Below are positions 1 to 5,340 of a stretch of 5,756 bases of DNA, one piece after another (position 1 is the stretch's first letter; every line of letters begins with the position of its first letter). A model generated the notes under the pieces. It worked only from the letters and a program-made list of their open reading frames with translations. It did not search any database and was not told where the DNA came from. The DNA is from Deltaproteobacteria bacterium (GTDB lineage Bacteria > Desulfobacterota > Desulfobacteria > Desulfobacterales > SURF-15): assembly GCA_024644775.1 (NCBI GenBank), contig JAHEHB010000357.1, positions 1 through 5,756 of the forward strand, written 5' to 3'. The position numbers and the translations under genes were made by a program.

Positions 1-306
1 CATTTTCCATGTAAAATCGACAAGATCATAGGTTGATTGTACGATATCACCCACTTCGAGGCGAAATCCAAACCCCACGTCGCTCCCCTCTATCATACCC
101 AGAGAAGATTTCAGCGTAGAAACAAGTAAAAAGGATTTGGATTGTCTTTCAAGTGTGAACCGGGTGAGTTCCAACGAGGGTGACTTGATGATAATATAAA
201 AAACGATGAATGCCGCAAATATGGCCAACAGAATCAGCGCTTGAACGGTTCTTTTCCGTAAATGTCCGGATGGACCTCCGGTTGAATCCTCAGGGTACGT
301 GTCCAT
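1..306 (-). CDS. Unrecognised single-pass membrane protein, N-terminal part only
   Basis: The frame is open from an ATG at 304-306 to the left edge, giving 102 residues with no stop, so the C-terminal part lies outside the window. The start is supported by an AGGGTGA ribosome-binding site at 312-318, five bases upstream. The first 20 residues are hydrophilic and end in a basic patch (HLRKR, 15-19). One strongly hydrophobic segment follows at about 21-40, then a soluble region (KSPSLELTRFTLERQ and onward). By the positive-inside rule the N-terminus should be cytoplasmic and the bulk of the protein outside, a type II anchored topology. I do not recognise the family. It lies downstream of a TIGR04076 gene, separated from it by 96 bases that hold a large inverted repeat. 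It could be part of an envelope or secretion assembly, but nothing visible proves that. Confidence 0.72.
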   Translation of the reverse strand, partial: MDTYPEDSTGGPSGHLRKRTVQALILLAIFAAFIVFYIIIKSPSLELTRFTLERQSKSFLLVSTLKSSLGMIEGSDVGFGFRLEVGDIVQSTYDLVDFTWKM

Positions 307-317
307 GAAGTTCACCC

Positions 318-379
318 TGTAATGATGGGGGACTGCTCAATCGAGAGCATTTCGATTCATAAATCCCCCGTTCATTACA
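318..379. repeat. 62-bp imperfect palindrome in the gap before the membrane-protein gene
   Basis: The outer arms are TGTAATGA at 318-325 and TCATTACA at 372-379. After a one-against-two base mismatch come GGGGGA (327-332) and TCCCCC (364-369). The centre holds a perfect hairpin, AATCGA (339-344) and TCGATT (352-357), with a 7-base loop. A competing small hairpin, TGCTC (334-338) with GAGCA (345-349), overlaps it. In the minus-strand transcript this would fold into a long stem that ends within one base of the ribosome-binding site at 312-318. No U-run follows on either strand, so it is not a typical intrinsic terminator. It may be a leader RNA structure, a transcript stabiliser, or a remnant of a tiny mobile repeat; I saw no target-site duplication. 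Confidence 0.7.
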
Positions 380-402
380 ACGTAACGTGTGTGGGGGTCG
401 TT

Positions 403-705
403 CTATATTCTTTCTAATTTGAAAATAACCGGCCGGGCGCCATCCGTGCAACTTGAGAGTATGGAGCCCTTTTCTTTGAACCATGGATAATCACCGCCGA
501 GGCGAAGGTGTATAAGATCCCTCTGTATATCCGCATAGGCCCATGAACAGAAACCTTCCGGATGCTGACCTTCTTTGGAGATAAATACCTGGCCCTCTTC
601 GAATCGATCACACGCGGCCGCTCCTGTAAACTCGAGGGGGGGGTTGTCACCAAAGAGTTCCGCGTTGTCCAGCTTCTTTACCACTGTAATTTTGACATCA
701 GCCAT
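403..705 (-). CDS. TIGR04076 family protein
   Basis: This 100-residue protein has the full layout of the uncharacterised TIGR04076 family. An N-terminal strand (VKITVVKK, 4-11) is followed by a cysteine and the F-EEGQ-F segment (C32, 35-41), the PEGFCSWAYADI block (49-60), the GGDYPW block (70-75), and a closing CTDGARPVIFKLERI (86-100). Cysteines 32, 53 and 86 fall in conserved blocks and might bind metal or be redox-active, but that is inference; no function is established. Length is normal for the family and there is no signal peptide, so it should be cytoplasmic. The ATG start has a strong GGGAGG at 711-716, five bases away. It lies 82 bases downstream of the dehydrogenase on the same strand, so it could be the operon's last gene or have its own promoter; I could not identify a convincing one in the gap. 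Confidence 0.9.
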   Translation of the reverse strand: MADVKITVVKKLDNAELFGDNPPLEFTGAAACDRFEEGQVFISKEGQHPEGFCSWAYADIQRDLIHLRLGGDYPWFKEKGSILSSCTDGARPVIFKLERI

Positions 706-787
706 TTTAACCTCCCTTTTGGTTTGTTATTGAAACGTTCTCGTACCGCAGTTTTCCAAAACCCACTTCAAGATACTATTTCTGTTA

Positions 788-1750
788 TCAAGATGAAACC
801 TCTTTTTCCATAAAGCGACGCATCGAAAGGAATCGTCGATTCAGATCCCGAATGATTTCTTCTACCGAACGGCCTCCATAATCATAAAAACCCCTACCTG
901 TTTTCACCCCGTAGTCACCGGCATCGACGCGCTCCTGCAACATTTTAGGAATCTTGTCCTCAGCGGCCAGATGGATCGATGGATTTTTAAGAATCTTGAG
1001 AACGAGATCCAGCCCGGTCAAATCAAATTTCTGAACAACCCCGGTTACCGGAAACCGTAAACCCAGCGAGGCTTTTACTGCCGCGTCAATTTGCTCGGGG
1101 CCGGCAACACCTTCCTCCATTAAGTTAAATATCTCTCGCCCCATGGCGCGCTGAAGTCGATTCACAATAAAGCCGGGAATAAATTTGTTAAGTGCAATCG
1201 GCTGCTGCCCCATTTCCCGGAGAATATTCATTAACCAGGGAACGATATCAGGATCTGTTTTATCACTGCCCACCACTTCAACAAGTGGTACCAAATAAGG
1301 GGGTACGTAAAAATGGGTAATAGCCAGTCTGGGAAGCATCTCCTCGGGTGCCAACGAAAATACATCGAGATACGATGTATTGCTGGCAACGACCCCCTGC
1401 GCCGAAACAAGCGGGGCGATTTGTTTAAATAACGCTGCCTTTAAGGTCTGATCCTCGGTGATGGCCTCGATGATCAGATCGCATGAAGCAACAACATCTC
1501 GATACGCTTTCACCGGTTCGATGCGTTGAAAAACCGCTTCAATGGGTTCTGTGATTTCATTTTCTTCTTTAAACCAATTGAGATGGGCTTCAATAAGCGC
1601 CATCGCCCGATCGAGCACAGTATCATCCGCATCATGCAGATATACCTTGTGACCCGATTTTGCTGCCAGAAGGGCAATACCGTGACCCATGGTCCCGGCG
1701 CCGATCACCATGACTCTAAGAACCGAATTCGTTGATTTTTTTTGCATCAT
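788..1750 (-). CDS. NAD-dependent 3-hydroxyacyl-CoA dehydrogenase family protein
   Basis: The family oxidises L-3-hydroxyacyl-CoA to 3-ketoacyl-CoA with NAD+, in beta-oxidation or butyryl-CoA type pathways in the cytoplasm. This protein has 320 residues, close to the usual single-function enzyme. The N-terminal Rossmann domain has GAGTMGHG (17-24) and an acidic D40 at the end of the second strand, which favours NAD over NADP. The EAITE (95-99) and SNTS (123-126) blocks follow. The catalytic pair appears as H146 and E158, and the linker PGFIVNRLQ (192-200) carries the conserved N197. The C-terminal domain has DLTGLD (243-248) and ends with GVKTGRGFYDY. The active-site stretch reads HFYVPPYLVPLVEV rather than HFFNP, partly like the lambda-crystallin/L-gulonate or carnitine dehydrogenase branch, so the substrate may not be a standard acyl-CoA. 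The start has adjacent ATG codons with only a weak GAG upstream. It lies 18 bases after the TRAP permease, so co-transcription is very likely. Confidence 0.9.
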   Translation of the reverse strand: MMQKKSTNSVLRVMVIGAGTMGHGIALLAAKSGHKVYLHDADDTVLDRAMALIEAHLNWFKEENEITEPIEAVFQRIEPVKAYRDVVASCDLIIEAITEDQTLKAALFKQIAPLVSAQGVVASNTSYLDVFSLAPEEMLPRLAITHFYVPPYLVPLVEVVGSDKTDPDIVPWLMNILREMGQQPIALNKFIPGFIVNRLQRAMGREIFNLMEEGVAGPEQIDAAVKASLGLRFPVTGVVQKFDLTGLDLVLKILKNPSIHLAAEDKIPKMLQERVDAGDYGVKTGRGFYDYGGRSVEEIIRDLNRRFLSMRRFMEKEVSS

Positions 1751-1768
1751 CGTTTTCTCACAAGTGAA

Positions 1769-3634
1769 TTATACTAAATTCTTGGTTTTCAATATTTTTT
1801 GGAAAACAAAAACAGCAGACAGCAGAAAAATCCCAACGACATCGGTGTATAAACCCGGTTTAATGAGTAATAGGGATGCCACAATCAACATCCCTCTCTC
1901 GAAGTGTTTTGTTTCCCTAAAAAACCATCCCATTAATCCCGAAGAAAGAGCGATCACACCGATCGATGCCGAAACAATCGTTATGAGAACATAAGTTAGA
2001 GGGCCGATAAGCAACAGGGACGGCCCATAAACGAACATAAACGGTACAATAAAACCCGTAGCGCCGATCTTTAGAGCTGCCAACCCTGTTTTCCACAGAT
2101 TGGATCCACTGATCGCCGCCGCTGCATAGACCGCCATGGCCACCGGCGGCGTGATGGCGGAAATGATGGCAAAATAGAAGACAAAGAGATGGGCGGCGAT
2201 AGTCGGAACACCCAGCTTGATCAAAGCGGGAATCAGCAAAGCTGCCTGGACGATATAAGCAGCAGTGGTGGGTAGTCCCATCCCCAGTATGATCCCGGCG
2301 ATCATCGTGAAAATAAGCGCCGGCGCCAGTGAATTGCCCGCTATGAGCAGAATGAGTCCTGTGAACTTTAGCCCCAGACCGGTTAAATTGATGATCCCGA
2401 CAACGATCCCGGCGCATCCACAGGCTGCTGCCACCGGAAGCATGTTATTGGCTCCAAATTCAAGCGCGCTAAGAATCTTTTCAAAGCCCATTCGGGTGTC
2501 CGATCTCACCAATGCCACAATCAGCACCGCCCCCGTGGCATAGATACATGCAAACATCGGCGTATAACCGGTCAGCATGAAATAAATAATAACAATTAAA
2601 GGGACCATCAGCTGGCCTTTTGTCAACAGAACATGGCTCAGTTTTGGCCTTTCCGCTTTAGGAATGCCAAGCAGTCCGGTTTTAGTGGCTTCAAAATGGA
2701 TGGCCATGAACAAGGCGAGATAATAAAGAAGAGCCGGAATGAGGGCATGTTTGCAGATATCGATATAGGGGATTCCGGCAAATTCGCTAATAACGAAAGC
2801 GGCTGCACCCATTACCGGAGGCATGATCTGGCCTCCTGTAGAGGCAGTCGCTTCAACCGCTGCCGCAAATTCGTGTTTGAATCCTGTCCGTTTCATTAAA
2901 GGAATGGTCAGCCATCCGTCTACCATCACATTGGCCACAGCGCTCCCGGAGATGGTTCCAAACAGACTGGATGAAACACATGCGATCTTTCCCGGCCCAC
3001 CCTTCGCCCCACCGACGAGGGAAGTGGCAAAATCCATAAAAAACTGCCCGGTTCCGGAACGCTCCAAAAACGCTCCGAAGATAACAAAAAGAATGACGTA
3101 TGTGGACGAAACCCCCAGTGGTATCCCAAAAATCCCTTCTGTGGTCAGATAAAGTTGATCGACAATGGTCTCAATGCTAAATCCCGTATGCCGAACATAG
3201 CCTGGTAGATATTGTCCGAAAATCCCATAAAGGAGAAACGCAATCGCCGTAAGGGGCAAGGCCAAGCCAATCGTTCGCCTGGATGCTTCCAATAGTATCA
3301 GCGTCAATGCAATGCCCAGAGAGAGATCCCACCGGCTGAGTGGATGGACATACGGATATCGGGTTACCACATATTCGTAATTGATAAAAATGTGTCCAAG
3401 AGAAATGAAAACGATAGAGATAATCGCGAGATCCCAAACGATTTTCACGTAATCTTTTTCATTTTGCCTCGTAATTCTCAATAGAAAAATCAGAACCAGC
3501 GTGAAGATCAGATGGATTGAGCGGTGCATCATTGCCTCTGGAAGACCAAAGGCTGCCGTGTAAAGGTGGTAAATCGACATCGATATGGCAAGAATCGTCC
3601 CCACCTTTTTCAATAAACGGATAAACGTATCCAA
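1769..3634 (-). CDS. TRAP transporter permease, fused 4TM/12TM (DctQM-like) subunit
   Basis: This 621-residue integral membrane protein is the fused permease of a tripartite ATP-independent periplasmic transporter, which uses an ion gradient and a periplasmic binding protein to import organic acids. The N-terminal section (about 10-140) has four or so hydrophobic segments and replaces the small DctQ subunit. The large DctM-like part follows, with landmarks GGAKGGPGKIA (208-218), GTISGSAVANV (226-236), EATASTGGQIMPPV (261-274), GMGLPTTAAYI (451-461) and ITPPVAMAVYA (494-504). Further hydrophobic segments run to about 611. Such fusions usually pair with TAXI-type binding proteins, exactly what lies upstream. 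The start is TTG at 3632-3634: an in-frame stop at 3647-3649 leaves no earlier start, and AAGGGGG at 3641-3647 is six bases away. Length is normal and I see no frameshift. The ligand cannot be predicted from the permease. Confidence 0.95.
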   Translation of the reverse strand: MDTFIRLLKKVGTILAISMSIYHLYTAAFGLPEAMMHRSIHLIFTLVLIFLLRITRQNEKDYVKIVWDLAIISIVFISLGHIFINYEYVVTRYPYVHPLSRWDLSLGIALTLILLEASRRTIGLALPLTAIAFLLYGIFGQYLPGYVRHTGFSIETIVDQLYLTTEGIFGIPLGVSSTYVILFVIFGAFLERSGTGQFFMDFATSLVGGAKGGPGKIACVSSSLFGTISGSAVANVMVDGWLTIPLMKRTGFKHEFAAAVEATASTGGQIMPPVMGAAAFVISEFAGIPYIDICKHALIPALLYYLALFMAIHFEATKTGLLGIPKAERPKLSHVLLTKGQLMVPLIVIIYFMLTGYTPMFACIYATGAVLIVALVRSDTRMGFEKILSALEFGANNMLPVAAACGCAGIVVGIINLTGLGLKFTGLILLIAGNSLAPALIFTMIAGIILGMGLPTTAAYIVQAALLIPALIKLGVPTIAAHLFVFYFAIISAITPPVAMAVYAAAAISGSNLWKTGLAALKIGATGFIVPFMFVYGPSLLLIGPLTYVLITIVSASIGVIALSSGLMGWFFRETKHFERGMLIVASLLLIKPGLYTDVVGIFLLSAVFVFQKILKTKNLV

Positions 3635-3640
3635 CGAATA

Positions 3641-3647
3641 CCCCCTT
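3641..3647 (-). promoter_or_regulatory. Ribosome-binding site supporting a TTG start for the TRAP permease
   Basis: On the minus strand AAGGGGG sits six bases before TTG 3634-3632. The next in-frame upstream codons (TCG, TAT, GGG, AGG) are not starts and are preceded by TGA. The nearest good alternatives are GTG at codon 11 and ATG at codon 19, which would cut into the first hydrophobic region. Confidence 0.65.
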
Positions 3648-3665
3648 CAGCAATGTGAGAGGCAG

Positions 3666-3708
3666 GTGCCGACGCCTTGTTTTCCAGCTCACTTTCCAGC
3701 GTCGGCAC
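3666..3708 (-). promoter_or_regulatory. 10-bp stem-loop in the binding-protein/permease gap
   Basis: GTGCCGACGC at 3666-3675 and GCGTCGGCAC at 3699-3708 are perfect inverted copies, separated by 23 bases. The loop region contains a direct 8-base repeat, TTTCCAGC at 3681-3688 and 3693-3700, the second copy running into the stem. On the transcript the stem lies about 30 bases before the permease start and has no U-run after it. It could weaken read-through or protect the upstream mRNA, giving more binding protein than permease. It may also be a copy of a dispersed intergenic repeat. Confidence 0.65.
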
Positions 3709-3756
3709 TCGCCCGGAAGTCTTGGGGATTGAAACCTGACAGCTTAATGATACATC

Positions 3757-3787
3757 ACCCTGCTGAATACTGATAAGGAAGCAGGGT
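3757..3787 (-). promoter_or_regulatory. 8-bp stem-loop just after the TAXI gene
   Basis: ACCCTGCT at 3757-3764 and AGCAGGGT at 3780-3787 form a perfect inverted repeat with a 15-base loop. On the transcript it starts 13 bases after the binding-protein stop codon. There is no T-run, so a simple terminator is unlikely. A 3'-end stabiliser or processing hairpin is the more natural reading, acting together with the second stem-loop in the same gap. Confidence 0.55.
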
Positions 3788-3800
3788 TGGATGTGAACTT

Positions 3801-4754
3801 CTATTGTACAGCGCCGATTTCTTTATAATATTTAAGTGCACCCGGATGGAATGGAACACCGATGTCCACAGCAAGGTCTTTTGCGGTAAGACCTTCCATG
3901 GCCTTGACCACCGTTTCAAAACGCGGAAGATTGTCCACCATGGCTTTGGTAATCTTATAGACAAGATCATCGGGAATATCCTTGTTGACGATAAGATGCG
4001 TAAAAAAACCGAATCCATGAACGTCGTAATCGACCCCCTGGTAGGTGCCTTTGGCAATCAGCCGCCGAACATATCCGGCATTTAATTTTTGCATCTCTTG
4101 TATTTTATCGTCGGGTAAACCTATTAGACGGATCTTACGCGTGGAGGCCAGGTCCATCACCGCCGATGCTGGAACTGTGGTACAAAATAACCAACCGTCA
4201 CAATGGCCGTCTTTCATTAAAGATACGGTATCATTGTAACCGACATGATGGACTTTCGACATATCTTTGTAGGTGAGTCCGTGGATTTTCAAAACCTGGC
4301 GAGCAACAAATTCGCCCGTATGACCTTTGGGGCCGGGGGAGATGACTTTCCCCTTAAGATCCGCCACGGATTTGATTCCAGAGTTCTCCGTGACCACCAT
4401 CTGAAAATACTGGGGATAGAGATTGGCGAGTTGTCTCATATCGGTCATTTCTTTTTTAAACGGGGATCTGCCGTGGACACCATCCACCGCCGAACTGGAA
4501 TTTGAAAAGCCTAAATCGCATTTCTTGTATTGCACGGCCTCCACATTGGCCACTCCGCCCCCAGGGGCAACCGCCAGGGTAACGCCTGGAATCGCTTTTT
4601 GAACAGCATCAGAGACGGCTCCGCCGAGTGGATACCAGGAGCCGCCCATTGGTCCTGTCATTAGTTTCAGATCGGTTTTCTCGGCAAAGGTCTGAGATGA
4701 TACGACGAATAGGAACACCACAACCAATAGGCTTATACATTGTACGCGTTTCAT
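3801..4754 (-). CDS. TAXI family TRAP transporter solute-binding protein
   Basis: This is the periplasmic ligand-binding component of the TRAP importer encoded next to it. The protein has 317 residues from the chosen ATG. A signal peptide is clear: MKR, a hydrophobic core at about 7-18, and a likely cleavage after A24 (QTFA before EKT). There is no lipobox cysteine, so the mature protein should be soluble. TAXI family blocks follow in order: LMTGPMGGSWYPLGGAVS (31-48), APGGGVANVEAV (63-74), LGFSNSSSA (81-89), SVADLKGKVISPGPKGHTGE (129-148), DGWLFCTTVPASAVMDL (186-202) and a C-terminal PFHPGALKYYKEIG (301-314). The frame extends 13 codons further upstream to 4793, but AAGGAG at 4762-4767, seven bases before ATG 4754, and the intact signal peptide settle the start. 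Known TAXI ligands include dicarboxylates and amino acids such as 2-oxoglutarate and glutamate; the ligand here is not readable. Confidence 0.95.
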   Translation of the reverse strand: MKRVQCISLLVVVFLFVVSSQTFAEKTDLKLMTGPMGGSWYPLGGAVSDAVQKAIPGVTLAVAPGGGVANVEAVQYKKCDLGFSNSSSAVDGVHGRSPFKKEMTDMRQLANLYPQYFQMVVTENSGIKSVADLKGKVISPGPKGHTGEFVARQVLKIHGLTYKDMSKVHHVGYNDTVSLMKDGHCDGWLFCTTVPASAVMDLASTRKIRLIGLPDDKIQEMQKLNAGYVRRLIAKGTYQGVDYDVHGFGFFTHLIVNKDIPDDLVYKITKAMVDNLPRFETVVKAMEGLTAKDLAVDIGVPFHPGALKYYKEIGAVQ

Positions 4755-4761
4755 AGATAGT

Positions 4762-4767
4762 CTCCTT
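4762..4767 (-). promoter_or_regulatory. Ribosome-binding site deciding the TAXI gene start
   Basis: AAGGAG on the minus strand lies seven bases before the ATG at 4754-4752. It rules in the start that leaves a normal signal peptide and rules out the longer form from 4793, which would add 13 polar residues ahead of it. Confidence 0.88.
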
Positions 4768-4794
4768 TCCTGAGTTTGTTTAAAGCGAAGCACC

Positions 4795-4806
4795 TTCTTT
4801 AAAGAA
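4795..4806. promoter_or_regulatory. 12-bp perfect palindrome over the predicted transcription start
   Basis: TTCTTTAAAGAA reads the same on both strands and covers the position (about 4801) where transcription from the promoter at 4808-4836 should begin. A dimeric repressor bound here would block initiation, so it is a candidate operator. The sequence is AT-rich and simple, so chance is a real alternative. Confidence 0.4.
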
Positions 4807-4807
4807 A

Positions 4808-4836
4808 GGTATAGAAGAGAAAGGGATGCATGTCAA
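4808..4836 (-). promoter_or_regulatory. Sigma70-type promoter for the TAXI-TRAP operon
   Basis: On the minus strand a perfect -35 hexamer TTGACA (4836-4831) is followed by 17 bases and TATACC (4813-4808), which matches four of six positions of the -10 consensus. Transcription should start near 4801, leaving an untranslated leader of about 46 bases with the ribosome-binding site at 4762-4767. It is the only strong match I found upstream of the operon. Confidence 0.75.
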
Positions 4837-4877
4837 ACGGAAAAGGGCCCGGAAAAAGGCTTCGCTTCTTTCAGACA

Positions 4878-4920
4878 GAATTCCGATATCAATTTGATAT
4901 TTTTCGAATTTTTCGAATTC
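4878..4920. promoter_or_regulatory. Palindrome and tandem-repeat cluster upstream of the promoter
   Basis: ATATCAA (4886-4892) and TTGATAT (4894-4900) form a perfect 15-bp palindrome around one central base. Beside it TTTCGAATT occurs twice in tandem (4902-4910 and 4911-4919), each copy holding the palindrome TTCGAA. GAATTC frames the block at 4878-4883 and 4915-4920. The cluster lies about 40-85 bases upstream of the -35 hexamer, a usual place for an activator or a looping repressor. No regulator gene is visible in the window. The rest of 4755-4977 holds the leader and promoter and no supportable gene. Confidence 0.45.
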
Positions 4921-4977
4921 GCCAACAACGGGTCCGATGCTCCGTCGTGATTTCTTCGAGCGGTGGAGGCGGTTCCT

Positions 4978-5340
4978 AATAACTAAGTATGTAAGATTAA
5001 ACTGCTCTTGCAAATCGGCCAGAAGGTTGAGAACTTGAGACCGGATGGAGACATCCAGCGCAGATACCGGTTCGTCACAAATAATCAGCTTCGGATTTTA
5101 CGAAAGGGCCCTGGCAACACTGATTCGTTGTCTCTGCCCACCGCTAAATTCATGGGGATATCGATTGATATGTTCCGGTCGCAATCCAACCACCTTTAAC
5201 AGCGCCATTACCCTTTCTCTTCGTTCTTGTTTATTGCCGATACTGTGGACAACAAGCGGCTCTGAAACGATCTTTTCCAGCGTCTTTCGTGGGTTCAAAC
5301 TGGAATAAGGATCCTGAAATATGATCTGCATCTCTTTTTG
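4978..5340 (-). pseudogene. Remnant of an Opp/Dpp-type peptide ABC transporter ATPase
   Basis: The minus strand shows the middle of an oligopeptide/dipeptide transporter ATPase: [18 protein letters not shown] with the Q-loop, a helical section, the signature [17 protein letters not shown], then after a stop codon [17 protein letters not shown] with Walker B (5053-5088) and [13 protein letters not shown]. Three defects show it is dead. The N-terminal part with Walker A is missing, the upstream sequence belonging to another gene from about 5341. An in-frame TAA at 5098-5100 stands where relatives usually have leucine (ARALAL-NPKL), most simply TTA changed to TAA. Homology also stops at 4978, just where the IAHDL switch-histidine motif should follow. 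The reading frame is otherwise kept, so decay is recent or the damage came mainly by rearrangement. OppF/DppF-like is likely, but the paralogue cannot be fixed from this piece. Confidence 0.85.

Noticed and set aside
318..379. Rho-independent terminator after the TIGR04076 gene
   Set aside because: The stem is strong but neither strand has a T-run directly after it.
706..787. Own promoter for the TIGR04076 gene
   Set aside because: TTGATA and TTGAAG elements occur on the minus strand, but neither has a convincing -10 at a proper spacing.
562..813. Plus-strand open frames across the window, such as 562-813, 1689-1994 and 2823-3152
   Set aside because: All lie opposite well-supported minus-strand genes and encode nothing recognisable.
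1917..2417. 166-codon minus-strand open frame
   Set aside because: It lies wholly inside the TRAP permease in another frame, and its composition (rich in H, R, S and C) is typical of a shadow frame of membrane-protein DNA.
3459..3692. 77-codon minus-strand open frame starting within the stem-loop
   Set aside because: It overlaps the N-terminal part of the permease in another frame, and its start lies within the hairpin sequence.
4783..4867. 9-bp inverted repeat AAGCGAAGC (4783-4791) and GCTTCGCTT (4859-4867) around the promoter
   Set aside because: A pair this short at about 70 bases apart is expected once or twice by chance in a window this size; it may be real looping DNA but I cannot separate it from chance.
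4780..5013. 77-codon minus-strand open frame reaching into the TAXI leader
   Set aside because: Its first part is the tail of the ABC ATPase remnant in frame; after LTYLVI it is non-homologous sequence crossing the promoter. It has no independent start evidence.
5231..5340. Last 36 or so codons of the amidohydrolase frame
   Set aside because: They are the ATPase remnant read out of frame, so they are not native amidohydrolase sequence.
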